A program made the position numbers and the translations under genes. Below are positions 23,589 through 30,544 of a stretch of 32,757 nt of DNA, in pieces. The DNA lies in assembly GCA_016937945.1 (NCBI GenBank), contig JAFGVP010000147.1, positions 1 through 32,757 of the forward strand, read 5' to 3'. Positions within the stretch are counted from its first letter, which is position 1, and every line of letters starts with the position of its first letter. The notes beneath the pieces are model-generated. The model was not told the DNA's origin. It searched no databases and saw only the letters and a program-made list of their open reading frames with translations. This DNA is from Pontiellaceae bacterium. Lineage in GTDB: Bacteria; Verrucomicrobiota; Kiritimatiellia; Kiritimatiellales; Pontiellaceae.

Positions 23589-24428
23589 TCACGGATTTTT
23601 CTGATAGACCCTTACGTAATCGATTTCGTAGCGGGATGGGAAATCCGTGCCTGACGGATCGCCTCCCTGGTTTCCTCCGATGGCGAGGTTCAGAAGAAGA
23701 TAATGGGGCTGCTGGAACGGCTTTTTCGGGCCCCATTTTTCGGAGTCGTTGACAGCCTGAGCCTGTGAAATCGTATTCAGGAGTTCGTCGTCCAGATAGA
23801 GCTTGATGCTCTCGGCATCCCAATCCATGCGCCAGACGTGAAATCGGGAATCCCAGTCGGATTGTCCGAAATGATTCAACGGAAGCTTTACGCTGTCCCA
23901 TTTTGCATCAAACCGGCTTGTTGTGCCCCAGCAGGCGTTCGCGAGAATGGAGTCGTCATAATACTCCAGCAGGTCGATTTCTCCGTTATGCGGCCACTGT
24001 CCGTCGACGCCCAGAAACCAGATCGCCGGCCATAATCCGGGCCTTGTCCGGATACGTGCCTTAATCTCAAAACGACCGTATTGCCAGCTCTGCAGCCCTT
24101 TGGTGATCAGGCAGGCGGAGGTGTATTCAATGGTTGATCGTTTCCGGCGCCAGTCGTGGCTTTCGGAATCATATTGCGGATTCGGTTTTTGTTCCCTCCG
24201 CCCTTCAATGACGAGCAACCCGTCGCGGCACAATGCATTGTCGGATTGATACCACTGCAGTTCATTATTCCGGACAAAGCCCGACTCATAGGTCCAGTTG
24301 GCGGGATTCGGTTTTCCATTCGTGTCGAATTCGTCCGCCCATACGAGTTTGTAGTCGTTGGTTGTGACGGCGCCGGCATACGTAGCGAGTCCGAGGACTA
24401 TGAACAGTATCTGAAGAGGTGTTGTCAT
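23589..24428 (-). CDS. Secreted GH16 glucanase
   Basis: 279 aa with a signal peptide (about 1-20, ending TYAGA). It is a glycoside hydrolase family 16 beta-jelly-roll enzyme; members cleave beta-1,3 or beta-1,3-1,4 glucans and algal galactans. The catalytic motif is GEIDLLEYYDD, with E150 (nucleophile), D152 and E155 (acid/base). KLVWADEFDTNGKPNPANWTY and YGRFEIKARI are typical. The ending YEIDYVRVYQKNP closes the fold, with no extra carbohydrate-binding module. ILANACWGT after the catalytic motif recalls laminarinase-like subgroups, but the substrate is not settled. It begins 15 bp after coaB ends, so it may be transcribed with the CoA genes. Confidence 0.92.
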   Translation of the reverse strand: MTTPLQILFIVLGLATYAGAVTTNDYKLVWADEFDTNGKPNPANWTYESGFVRNNELQWYQSDNALCRDGLLVIEGRREQKPNPQYDSESHDWRRKRSTIEYTSACLITKGLQSWQYGRFEIKARIRTRPGLWPAIWFLGVDGQWPHNGEIDLLEYYDDSILANACWGTTSRFDAKWDSVKLPLNHFGQSDWDSRFHVWRMDWDAESIKLYLDDELLNTISQAQAVNDSEKWGPKKPFQQPHYLLLNLAIGGNQGGDPSGTDFPSRYEIDYVRVYQKNP

Positions 24429-24443
24429 GAGATAACCAAGGTT

Positions 24444-25091
24444 TCAGTTCAGGCGGGATTGCACAATATCGAGGATATGTTTGGCGCACAGTTCCTTTTC
24501 AATGCATCCCCAGGTCTCAAATGTTTCCTGATCGCTTCCCAGAAAGCTGAATGTTCCTGTCAGTGCCCCCAGTGAGGCCGGCGTGTTGAGTACGATGCCG
24601 TCGAGATACTTGCCGGTCAGTTTTCTGCGGGCATTCATTTCGCCTTCATTAGTCTGCAGTGCAAAACCGATCGCAACCTGGTCCGGCGCCTTCTTACTGC
24701 AAAGTGTACGAGCGATATCCGGGGTGGGGCGCAGGCGAAGAATCAGCTCATCGGATGATTTTGCCATTTTTTCAGCCCGCTTTTCGATCGGTGTATAATC
24801 TGCAACGGCCGCCGCAAAGACGATGGCGGATGCCTTCTGAAAAAGCGGTTTGGCCGTTTCGAGCATCTCTTCCGCGCTGACAACCGGGTGAACCCGGATG
24901 CTATCCGATGCGACCGGCAGGTTGGCCCTGCAGACCGGGCCGGAGATGAACTCAACCGTAAAACCTCGCTTTTCGGCTTCCTCTGCAATGGAACGTCCCA
25001 TTAAACCGCTGCTGGCGTTGCCGATAAAACGGACCGGATCAATGTATTCGTGCGTTGGGCCGGACAGGATCAGGATATGTTTTCTGGCCAT
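24444..25091 (-). CDS. coaB: Phosphopantothenate-cysteine ligase (monofunctional)
   Basis: 215 aa. It joins 4'-phosphopantothenate to cysteine in CoA synthesis. The fold is recognisable from ILILSGPTHEYIDPVRFIGNASSGLMGRSIAEEA at the N-terminus, VFAAAVADYTPIEKRAEKMAK in the middle and AIGFALQTNEGEMNARRKL, with later VLNTPASLG for the Asn-containing nucleotide site. In most bacteria this domain is the C-terminal half of the Dfp/CoaBC fusion. Here it is a separate gene, 43 bp downstream of coaC. The distal part after LNTP is slightly atypical. Confidence 0.9.
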   Translation of the reverse strand: MARKHILILSGPTHEYIDPVRFIGNASSGLMGRSIAEEAEKRGFTVEFISGPVCRANLPVASDSIRVHPVVSAEEMLETAKPLFQKASAIVFAAAVADYTPIEKRAEKMAKSSDELILRLRPTPDIARTLCSKKAPDQVAIGFALQTNEGEMNARRKLTGKYLDGIVLNTPASLGALTGTFSFLGSDQETFETWGCIEKELCAKHILDIVQSRLN

Positions 25092-25134
25092 TATATTTTT
25101 CCCTGATGAACGGGACGGTGGTGGATGCGCGCCG

Positions 25135-25689
25135 TCAGAAAACAGAGTTCAGGATAATCTGGGCAATCGCGGTCGGAGCGCTCATGCGTCCGTATCCGGT
25201 GGTGCCGCAGGCGAGCCGTCCCATTTCCGGGCCAACCTGATGCCAACCCAGCCGGAGCAGTCGACGGGTATTCTCTTTGACTACCGGCTGGTCCCACATC
25301 TGCGTATTCATTGCCGGACAGAAGATGCGCTTGCAGTTGTTTTTCAGTGAAAGTGCACTGCAGCATACAATATCATCGCCAAAACCGTTGGCCAGTTTGG
25401 CAATGGCATCGGCGGTTGCCGGCAGCACCGCAAATGCGTCGGCTTCGGTCGCCGGATAGAGGTGCGGGTAAATCACATCCTCCGTTCCTGAAGCGGTATC
25501 CGGGAAAATAGAGGTAATGACTTTCTGTCGTGTCAGCGCCGCAAAAGTGAGCGGTCCCACAAACTTTGTGGCGGACTCGGTCATTACGACACGTGTATCG
25601 CATCCGGCTTTGACCAATTGACTCACCACTTCGGCCGATTTATAGGCGGCAATTCCTCCGGTCACTCCGATCAGGACTTTCGGTTTCAT
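25135..25689 (-). CDS. coaC: Phosphopantothenoylcysteine decarboxylase
   Basis: 184 aa flavoprotein that decarboxylates 4'-phosphopantothenoylcysteine to 4'-phosphopantetheine. VLIGVTGGIAAYKSAEVVSQL binds FMN. His76 (YPHLYPATEADAF) is the catalytic His, CPAMNTQMW (124-132) the substrate motif, and Cys161 in LACGTTGYGRM the active-site Cys of the flexible flap. The sequence ends right after this domain, confirming a monofunctional CoaC. It is separated from frr by 105 bp containing a terminator-like hairpin, so it may have its own promoter. Confidence 0.93.
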   Translation of the reverse strand: MKPKVLIGVTGGIAAYKSAEVVSQLVKAGCDTRVVMTESATKFVGPLTFAALTRQKVITSIFPDTASGTEDVIYPHLYPATEADAFAVLPATADAIAKLANGFGDDIVCCSALSLKNNCKRIFCPAMNTQMWDQPVVKENTRRLLRLGWHQVGPEMGRLACGTTGYGRMSAPTAIAQIILNSVF

Positions 25690-25740
25690 GGATTTCCCCC
25701 AATGTTATTCAGTCAGACCGTAACAGTAGAAACGCAACAA

Positions 25741-25761
25741 CAGATTCCTGAGTGGAATCTG
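25741..25761 (-). terminator. Hairpin terminator after frr
   Basis: CAGATTCC (25741-25748) and GGAATCTG (25754-25761) form a perfect 8-bp stem with a 5-base loop, extendable by G-U and A-U pairs. On the minus strand a T-rich stretch (TTGTTGCGTTT) follows. It lies between frr and coaC. The T-run is interrupted, so termination may be partial. Confidence 0.5.
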
Positions 25762-25794
25762 CTGATGCCGTATCTCAAAAACTCAAGCGATGCG

Positions 25795-26352
25795 CTAAAC
25801 TTCCATGATGTCTTTTTCTTTCGCCGCGAGCATGGCATCCATTTTCTTGATGTGCTCGTCGGTGCTCTTCTGAATCTGATCAAGCGCGGAATCGCGGTCA
25901 TCTTCGGTGATGTCCCCGTTTTTCTGCAGGGATTTAACCTGTTCATTCGCATCGCGGCGGATGTTGCGGACGGATACGCGCTGTTCTTCCGTGGTACGTC
26001 CGGCGATTTTCACCATGTCTTTGCGGCGTTCTTCTGAAAGCTCAGGAATCGGAACCCGGATCAGGCGGCCGTCATTGAGCGGAGTAATTCCGATGTTTGC
26101 GGCGACGATTGCCTTTTCAATGAGCCCCAAAGAGGACGGATCAAACGGGTTGATTACGATCAGGCGGGGCTCCGGAGTGGATATATTGGCGATGTCACGC
26201 AGGCGGGTCGGTGTCCCGTAATAGTCTACGGTAATGTTGTCCACCAAAGCCGGGTTGGCCTTGCCGGTACGCAGTCCAGACAGTTCCTGTTGCAGGAACT
26301 GTACGGTCTTGTCCATTTTGTCATCTGCTTCGAGTATTACTTCATCAATCAT
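25795..26352 (-). CDS. frr: Ribosome recycling factor
   Basis: 185 aa, the standard length. With EF-G it splits post-termination ribosomes. Typical sequence includes LSGLRTGKANPALVDNITVDYYGTPTRL near the N-terminus, NPFDPSSLGLIEKAI, GLIRVPIPELSEERRKDMVKIAG in the form LNDGRLIRVPIPELSEERR, and RNIRRDANEQVKSL, followed by the long C-terminal helix of domain I. It starts 15 bp after pyrH, the widely conserved pyrH-frr pair. Confidence 0.97.
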   Translation of the reverse strand: MIDEVILEADDKMDKTVQFLQQELSGLRTGKANPALVDNITVDYYGTPTRLRDIANISTPEPRLIVINPFDPSSLGLIEKAIVAANIGITPLNDGRLIRVPIPELSEERRKDMVKIAGRTTEEQRVSVRNIRRDANEQVKSLQKNGDITEDDRDSALDQIQKSTDEHIKKMDAMLAAKEKDIMEV

Positions 26353-26367
26353 TGTTTCTCTCCTGCC

Positions 26368-27081
26368 TTAACCATGGGTGACCAGTGTGCCGGAATCCTT
26401 GCCCGCAAACACTTCCACCATTCCGTTCTCTTTGAAAAAGTCGAAAACCACAATAGGTATATCATTTTCCATGCACAATGAAAAAGCAGCGGCGTCCATG
26501 ATCTTCAGCTGTTTGGAAAGGGCATCCTGATAGGAAATCTGCTCGAATCGTGTTGCAGTGGGATCCTTGACCGGGTCGGCGGTATAGATGCCGTCCACCT
26601 TGGTGGCCTTCATCAGTACATCGGCTTCGATTTCTGATGCGCGCAATGCCGCCGCGCTGTCGGTCGTAAAGTAGGGATTGCCGGTGCCGGCTCCGAAAAT
26701 TACAACGCGGCCCTTTTCCAGATGACGGATCGCCTTCCGGCGGATGAACGGTTCGGCGATGGCGGGCATGGAGATTGCCGTCATCACACGGGTCTGGATA
26801 CCTTCGCTCTCCAGTGCATTCTGGATAGCGAGGGAGTTGATGACCGTCGCCAGCATGCCCATATAGTCACCTGTTGTACGGTCTGTGCCTTTGTCTGCTC
26901 CGGCAAGACCTCGAAAAATATTTCCGCCACCCACTACAACGGCAATCTCTGCTCCGACATCGAGCATCTGCTTGAATTCAGCCGCAATTTTTTTCAGCAG
27001 AACCGGGTCGTGATTGAGGCCCAGTTCCTTGTTTTGCAAGGCTTCTCCGCTGATTTTTAACAGGATGCGTTTATACTTCAT
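26368..27081 (-). CDS. pyrH: UMP kinase
   Basis: 237 aa. It phosphorylates UMP to UDP and belongs to the amino-acid-kinase fold. The start is supported by AAAGGA upstream. Motifs are RILLKISGEAL (phosphate loop), VVVGGGNIFRG, DYMGMLATVINSLA, VVIFGAGTGNPYFTTDSAAALRA and ATKVDGIYTADPVKDPTA. The usual rpsB and tsf genes are absent; instead a GH10-like gene diverges 92 bp away. Confidence 0.97.
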   Translation of the reverse strand: MKYKRILLKISGEALQNKELGLNHDPVLLKKIAAEFKQMLDVGAEIAVVVGGGNIFRGLAGADKGTDRTTGDYMGMLATVINSLAIQNALESEGIQTRVMTAISMPAIAEPFIRRKAIRHLEKGRVVIFGAGTGNPYFTTDSAAALRASEIEADVLMKATKVDGIYTADPVKDPTATRFEQISYQDALSKQLKIMDAAAFSLCMENDIPIVVFDFFKENGMVEVFAGKDSGTLVTHG

Positions 27082-27173
27082 AAATTCCTTTCATGTGTTA
27101 ACGACAAAAGACTAGAACATGGGAGAGGGGCTGTAAATTTCCAATCGCCGGAATCTATCGGGATGTATACTGA

Positions 27174-28382
27174 ATGAAGCGTTTTTGCTGGTTAATGGGG
27201 GTGCTGGTACTGATCAGCGTGGGCGTGGTGGTCTTGTGGAAAGGGCAGGTCAATGCCGGCTCCGTCAATCGTGTCTGTGCGCTTTGGGTTCCCCGTTTTG
27301 ACTATGCTTCTCCGGAGGATATCCGACGCATTGTGGCGAATGCGAATGAGGCCGGATTCAGCGATATCTTTTTTCAGGTGCGCGGTAACGGGAGCGTCTA
27401 TTTTAAAAGTTCAATCGAGCCGTGGGCCTTTGAACTCTCCGGCGATAATGTAAACATGCTGGGCGTGGATCCGGGGTGGGATCCGTTGCAGACGGCCATT
27501 GATGCGGCCGCCGGCTCCGGACTGCGTGTTCATGCCTATATCAATGTCCTGCCCGGATGGAAGGGGCTTCAGGATCCGCCGTCGGGCGCCGGCCAGCTCT
27601 GGACCGAACACCCGGAGTGGTTCATGGTCGATTCTCTGGGCTGCAGAATGATGCCGACATCGGGTTGGTATGCGTTTATGAATCCTGTGATGCCGGAGGT
27701 GCGGGAACACCTGTGCGCGCTCGTAAAAGAGCTTTGTCAATACGACGTCGCCGGCGTTCATCTCGACTATATCCGCTATCCTCATGATTATCACCTTGTG
27801 GCCGCTCAGCGTTATCCGAATGCCTCAAAAGAAGATCTCATGCGTCATTCGGAATTTTCCTATGACAATTACTCGCTCACAGAGATGGCCGTACTTTACG
27901 GGGATGATATAACCGGTGCAGAGATTGCGGCATACCGGTGCGGGGCCGTTACGCGAACCGTTGCGCAGATTGCCGAAACCATGAACCGGTCCGGCGCAAA
28001 TCCGCTCTGTCTCAGTGCAAGCGTTATGGGGAGTCCGGATGAAGGGCTGCATTATGCCTATCAGGATTCCGGTCTCTGGGTTCGGGATGGACTGGTTGAC
28101 TGGGCCGTGCAGATGAACTATGCCACACTCTCTTTTGAAAAAAATCTCAAAGCCATGCGCCGCAACACCGGACGGGCGGGCTTCCGTCGTTCCGTCGTGG
28201 TCGGAATTTATGGAAAGAACGAGGCCGATCTTCTTCTTTCGCAGATTCAATCGGTTCAGGATTCCGATGCCCGCGGTCTGGCCTTTTTTTCATACAGCCT
28301 GCTTTTCAACAAAAGTCATCAGCCGACACAAAAAGGCCGGATCCTCCTTCCGGCGATCCGGTCATTTCTTGATGCAGATTAA
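27174..28382 (+). CDS. Exported GH10-like hydrolase (GHL10/DUF187 type)
   Basis: 402 aa with an N-terminal signal anchor or signal peptide (about 4-22). It matches the family of glycosyl-hydrolase-like proteins related to YngK: RVCALWVPRFDYASPEDIRRIV at the start, DIFFQVRGNGSVYF, GLRVHAYINVLPGW, then GVHLDYIRYPHDY carrying the acidic active-site region, and later WAVQMNYATLS. Family enzymes are believed to act on cell-wall or other polysaccharides; the substrate here is unknown. There is no clear Shine-Dalgarno (the upstream sequence is GGGATGTATACTGA). It is followed by a good bidirectional terminator. Confidence 0.85.
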   Translation: MKRFCWLMGVLVLISVGVVVLWKGQVNAGSVNRVCALWVPRFDYASPEDIRRIVANANEAGFSDIFFQVRGNGSVYFKSSIEPWAFELSGDNVNMLGVDPGWDPLQTAIDAAAGSGLRVHAYINVLPGWKGLQDPPSGAGQLWTEHPEWFMVDSLGCRMMPTSGWYAFMNPVMPEVREHLCALVKELCQYDVAGVHLDYIRYPHDYHLVAAQRYPNASKEDLMRHSEFSYDNYSLTEMAVLYGDDITGAEIAAYRCGAVTRTVAQIAETMNRSGANPLCLSASVMGSPDEGLHYAYQDSGLWVRDGLVDWAVQMNYATLSFEKNLKAMRRNTGRAGFRRSVVVGIYGKNEADLLLSQIQSVQDSDARGLAFFSYSLLFNKSHQPTQKGRILLPAIRSFLDAD

Positions 28383-28383
28383 A

Positions 28384-28420
28384 AACAGGGTGCCGCGCTG
28401 ATCGGGTGCGGCACCGTTTT
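28384..28420. terminator. Bidirectional intrinsic terminator
   Basis: GGTGCCGC (28389-28396) pairs perfectly with GCGGCACC (28408-28415), followed by GTTTT on the plus strand and preceded by AAAAAC for the minus strand. It lies between convergent genes, so it can serve both. Confidence 0.85.
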
Positions 28421-28424
28421 GGAA

Positions 28425-30464
28425 TTACAGGTTGTCGGGATTCACCAGATCTCCCAGTCCGGTTTTTTTCGGCTGTGGTATTGTGGTGTCCGGTTTGGAT
28501 TGTTCCTTCTGCTTCTTTTCGAACTCCTTCAGCTGTTCCTGCCGGATGGAATCCAGCTTGCTGATCGCACGCTCTGCTTCTGCACGAAGCTCCGTTTCTT
28601 TGGCATCGTCATCCGTTCGGTTTGCATAGACCAGGTTTGCCTTTGCGTAGGATTCCCATGCCTTGGGATTATTCGGCGCCATTTCTGTTGCGGTTTTCAG
28701 GGAGCTGATCGCATCATCAAACTTCTTGTTGAGCAGCTGGCTTTCACCCAGTCCAATCCATGCCGCCGGGATTTTACGGTTGCCCTGAAGCAGCAGATAG
28801 AAAATATATTCGGATTCAGCCGGGCGGTTCAGCGCCAGATAGACTTTGCCGGAGCCGATCAGCTCGGCCGGATTTCCTGCCGTGCAGGCGCTGTTCTTTG
28901 CTGCATATTGCTCCAGCGCCGCTTCCAGTTGCTCGAGGCCGGCCTGCTGGATCTCCTCATTCTCGATAAGCGGCAGGTTCGCTTCCGTATTGATCAGAAG
29001 AATCGCGGTGGTTCCGTCAAAATAAGCGAGGCGCCAGACGCGGCGAGCCTCGTACCGCATGTTCAGCAGGGTTACGATTCCCTGGGCGGATGAAGGATAG
29101 AGCGTGTTGATAATGAAGGCTTCCGGTCGGTACGCTTCAATCACGCTGTTATATGCTTCGCGATCACCGACCATGAGACTGTTCAGGTCGTTCAGCATAT
29201 CCTTGCTGTAGCGGCCTGAGCGATAATCGATAAATATTTTACGGTCGGGATGCCGGAACGCCAGATAACCGCCGTCGGCCGCAAGGTTAATAGCCTTTTC
29301 GGGGAAAAGCGGGTTTCCGATCAGTTCATCGGCGCCGTTGGGATAGAGCTCTTCCTGCATGCCCAGTCCAAAGCGGGAGGCGCTGCCGGTCTTGGCATAT
29401 GCGCAGTTGTTAACGATGGGAATGATCGATAGAACAATAAGGACAACCAGAACTGCCAGAGTGGCTGTCGGGAGCATCTGGGCCTTTTTGCCCAACAGGT
29501 TTTTCAAGGAGCTATGGATGTATTCACTGATGGCTGTGAGACTGAGTACCATGAAGGGGAACGTAAGTACTGCAAACAGCAGGTACATGCGGGACTGGGG
29601 GCCGATAATGATAAAGGCGCTGTAAATGGCCATTCCCGTAAGGGTCCACGGCAGTCGCTTCTTGAGTGTGATCAGTCCGCTTGCACAGAGGACGATTACA
29701 AAGAAGATCAGCGGCTTTAGCGGCGGAATCTGGAAATAATCAACAAAGATGGATGACCAGTATGACGGCGCGCCGTTTGTCAGGTTTGCAACCACCTGTC
29801 CGTGCAGTTTGTAGAGGGCCGGGTTGATGAAGGTAGCGACCAACATGGCCACTGCCAGAATGGCGAACGTGCTGGGTTGGAGGCCTTTCTTGCTGCGGGC
29901 CCGTCCAGCGGATTTGTTCTGTTGCGCAATCTGAACTGCTGCAAGTCCCACGATAATCGGTCCATAGATGAAGGACCCGTGCATGTTGGCCCACAGAACC
30001 TCAAGCGGGATGAGGGTGGCATACAGAATCGCCTGTTTCTGCAGGGTTGTCGCAAGATAAAGCGTCAAGGCTATGAAGAGAATCATGATGACCTGCGGCC
30101 CGACGTCAATCGATTGAAACATCAGGTGCCCGGCAATCAGCAGTGCAAATCCTTGACTAAGCGGTCCGCCCCATTTCTTTGAGGACAGCATCAGCAGGAT
30201 AAAGGTGCCCAGCAGGCCGATAATGTTCAGGATGGTAAGGAGTCCGGCACCACCGATTTTGTAAAACTGATAGGCAAACAGATCGTACAGCCACGTCGTG
30301 TTGATTCCGTTATCTTCGGGTAAAAAAGATAAAGGGAGGTTACTGCGCCCTTGGGCGAGGTGAGTCCAGATTTCCGGTGTACTCACGGTTCGCAAACCAA
30401 TGACGGCAATAAACATGAGTCCTAGAACTATCGGAATAGTTGGACTGAACGACTTCTTGCTCAT
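28425..30464 (-). CDS. Polytopic membrane protein with C-terminal TPRs
   Basis: 679 aa. The N-terminal ~360 residues contain about ten to twelve membrane helices, with short loops such as STPEIWTHLAQGRSN and WLYDLFAYQFYKIGGAG, reminiscent of the GT-C or O-antigen-ligase style proteins common in PVC bacteria. A periplasmic-type domain follows (IFIDYRSGRYSKDMLNDLNSL region), then TPR-like repeats (AWIGLGESQLLNKKFDDAISSLKTATEMAPNNPKAWESYAKA, about 565-620) and a charged Glu/Lys tail. No catalytic motif is certain. A glycan-handling or scaffold role is inference. AAGGGAG at 30469-30475 supports the start, and a candidate promoter sits just upstream. Confidence 0.8.
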   Translation of the reverse strand: MSKKSFSPTIPIVLGLMFIAVIGLRTVSTPEIWTHLAQGRSNLPLSFLPEDNGINTTWLYDLFAYQFYKIGGAGLLTILNIIGLLGTFILLMLSSKKWGGPLSQGFALLIAGHLMFQSIDVGPQVIMILFIALTLYLATTLQKQAILYATLIPLEVLWANMHGSFIYGPIIVGLAAVQIAQQNKSAGRARSKKGLQPSTFAILAVAMLVATFINPALYKLHGQVVANLTNGAPSYWSSIFVDYFQIPPLKPLIFFVIVLCASGLITLKKRLPWTLTGMAIYSAFIIIGPQSRMYLLFAVLTFPFMVLSLTAISEYIHSSLKNLLGKKAQMLPTATLAVLVVLIVLSIIPIVNNCAYAKTGSASRFGLGMQEELYPNGADELIGNPLFPEKAINLAADGGYLAFRHPDRKIFIDYRSGRYSKDMLNDLNSLMVGDREAYNSVIEAYRPEAFIINTLYPSSAQGIVTLLNMRYEARRVWRLAYFDGTTAILLINTEANLPLIENEEIQQAGLEQLEAALEQYAAKNSACTAGNPAELIGSGKVYLALNRPAESEYIFYLLLQGNRKIPAAWIGLGESQLLNKKFDDAISSLKTATEMAPNNPKAWESYAKANLVYANRTDDDAKETELRAEAERAISKLDSIRQEQLKEFEKKQKEQSKPDTTIPQPKKTGLGDLVNPDNL

Positions 30465-30485
30465 AACTTCTCCCTTGTTGGTTCA

Positions 30486-30514
30486 GTAATAAAAGAAAGT
30501 AGAATGATTCTCAA
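30486..30514 (-). promoter_or_regulatory. Candidate sigma70-type promoter
   Basis: On the minus strand TTGAGA (-35, complement of 30509-30514) and TATTAC (-10, complement of 30486-30491) are 17 bases apart, matching 5 and 4 of 6 consensus positions. It lies between mutS and the membrane-TPR gene and would give the latter a short leader of about 15 nt. Confidence 0.4.
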
Positions 30515-30544
30515 CGGCATTGCAAGTGCGTGTTTTTGTGAAAA

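Noticed and set aside
28419-29093. 224-codon plus-strand frame opposite the membrane-TPR gene
   Set aside because: It is a shadow of the TPR-encoding strand and includes the terminator region. It has no recognisable domain.
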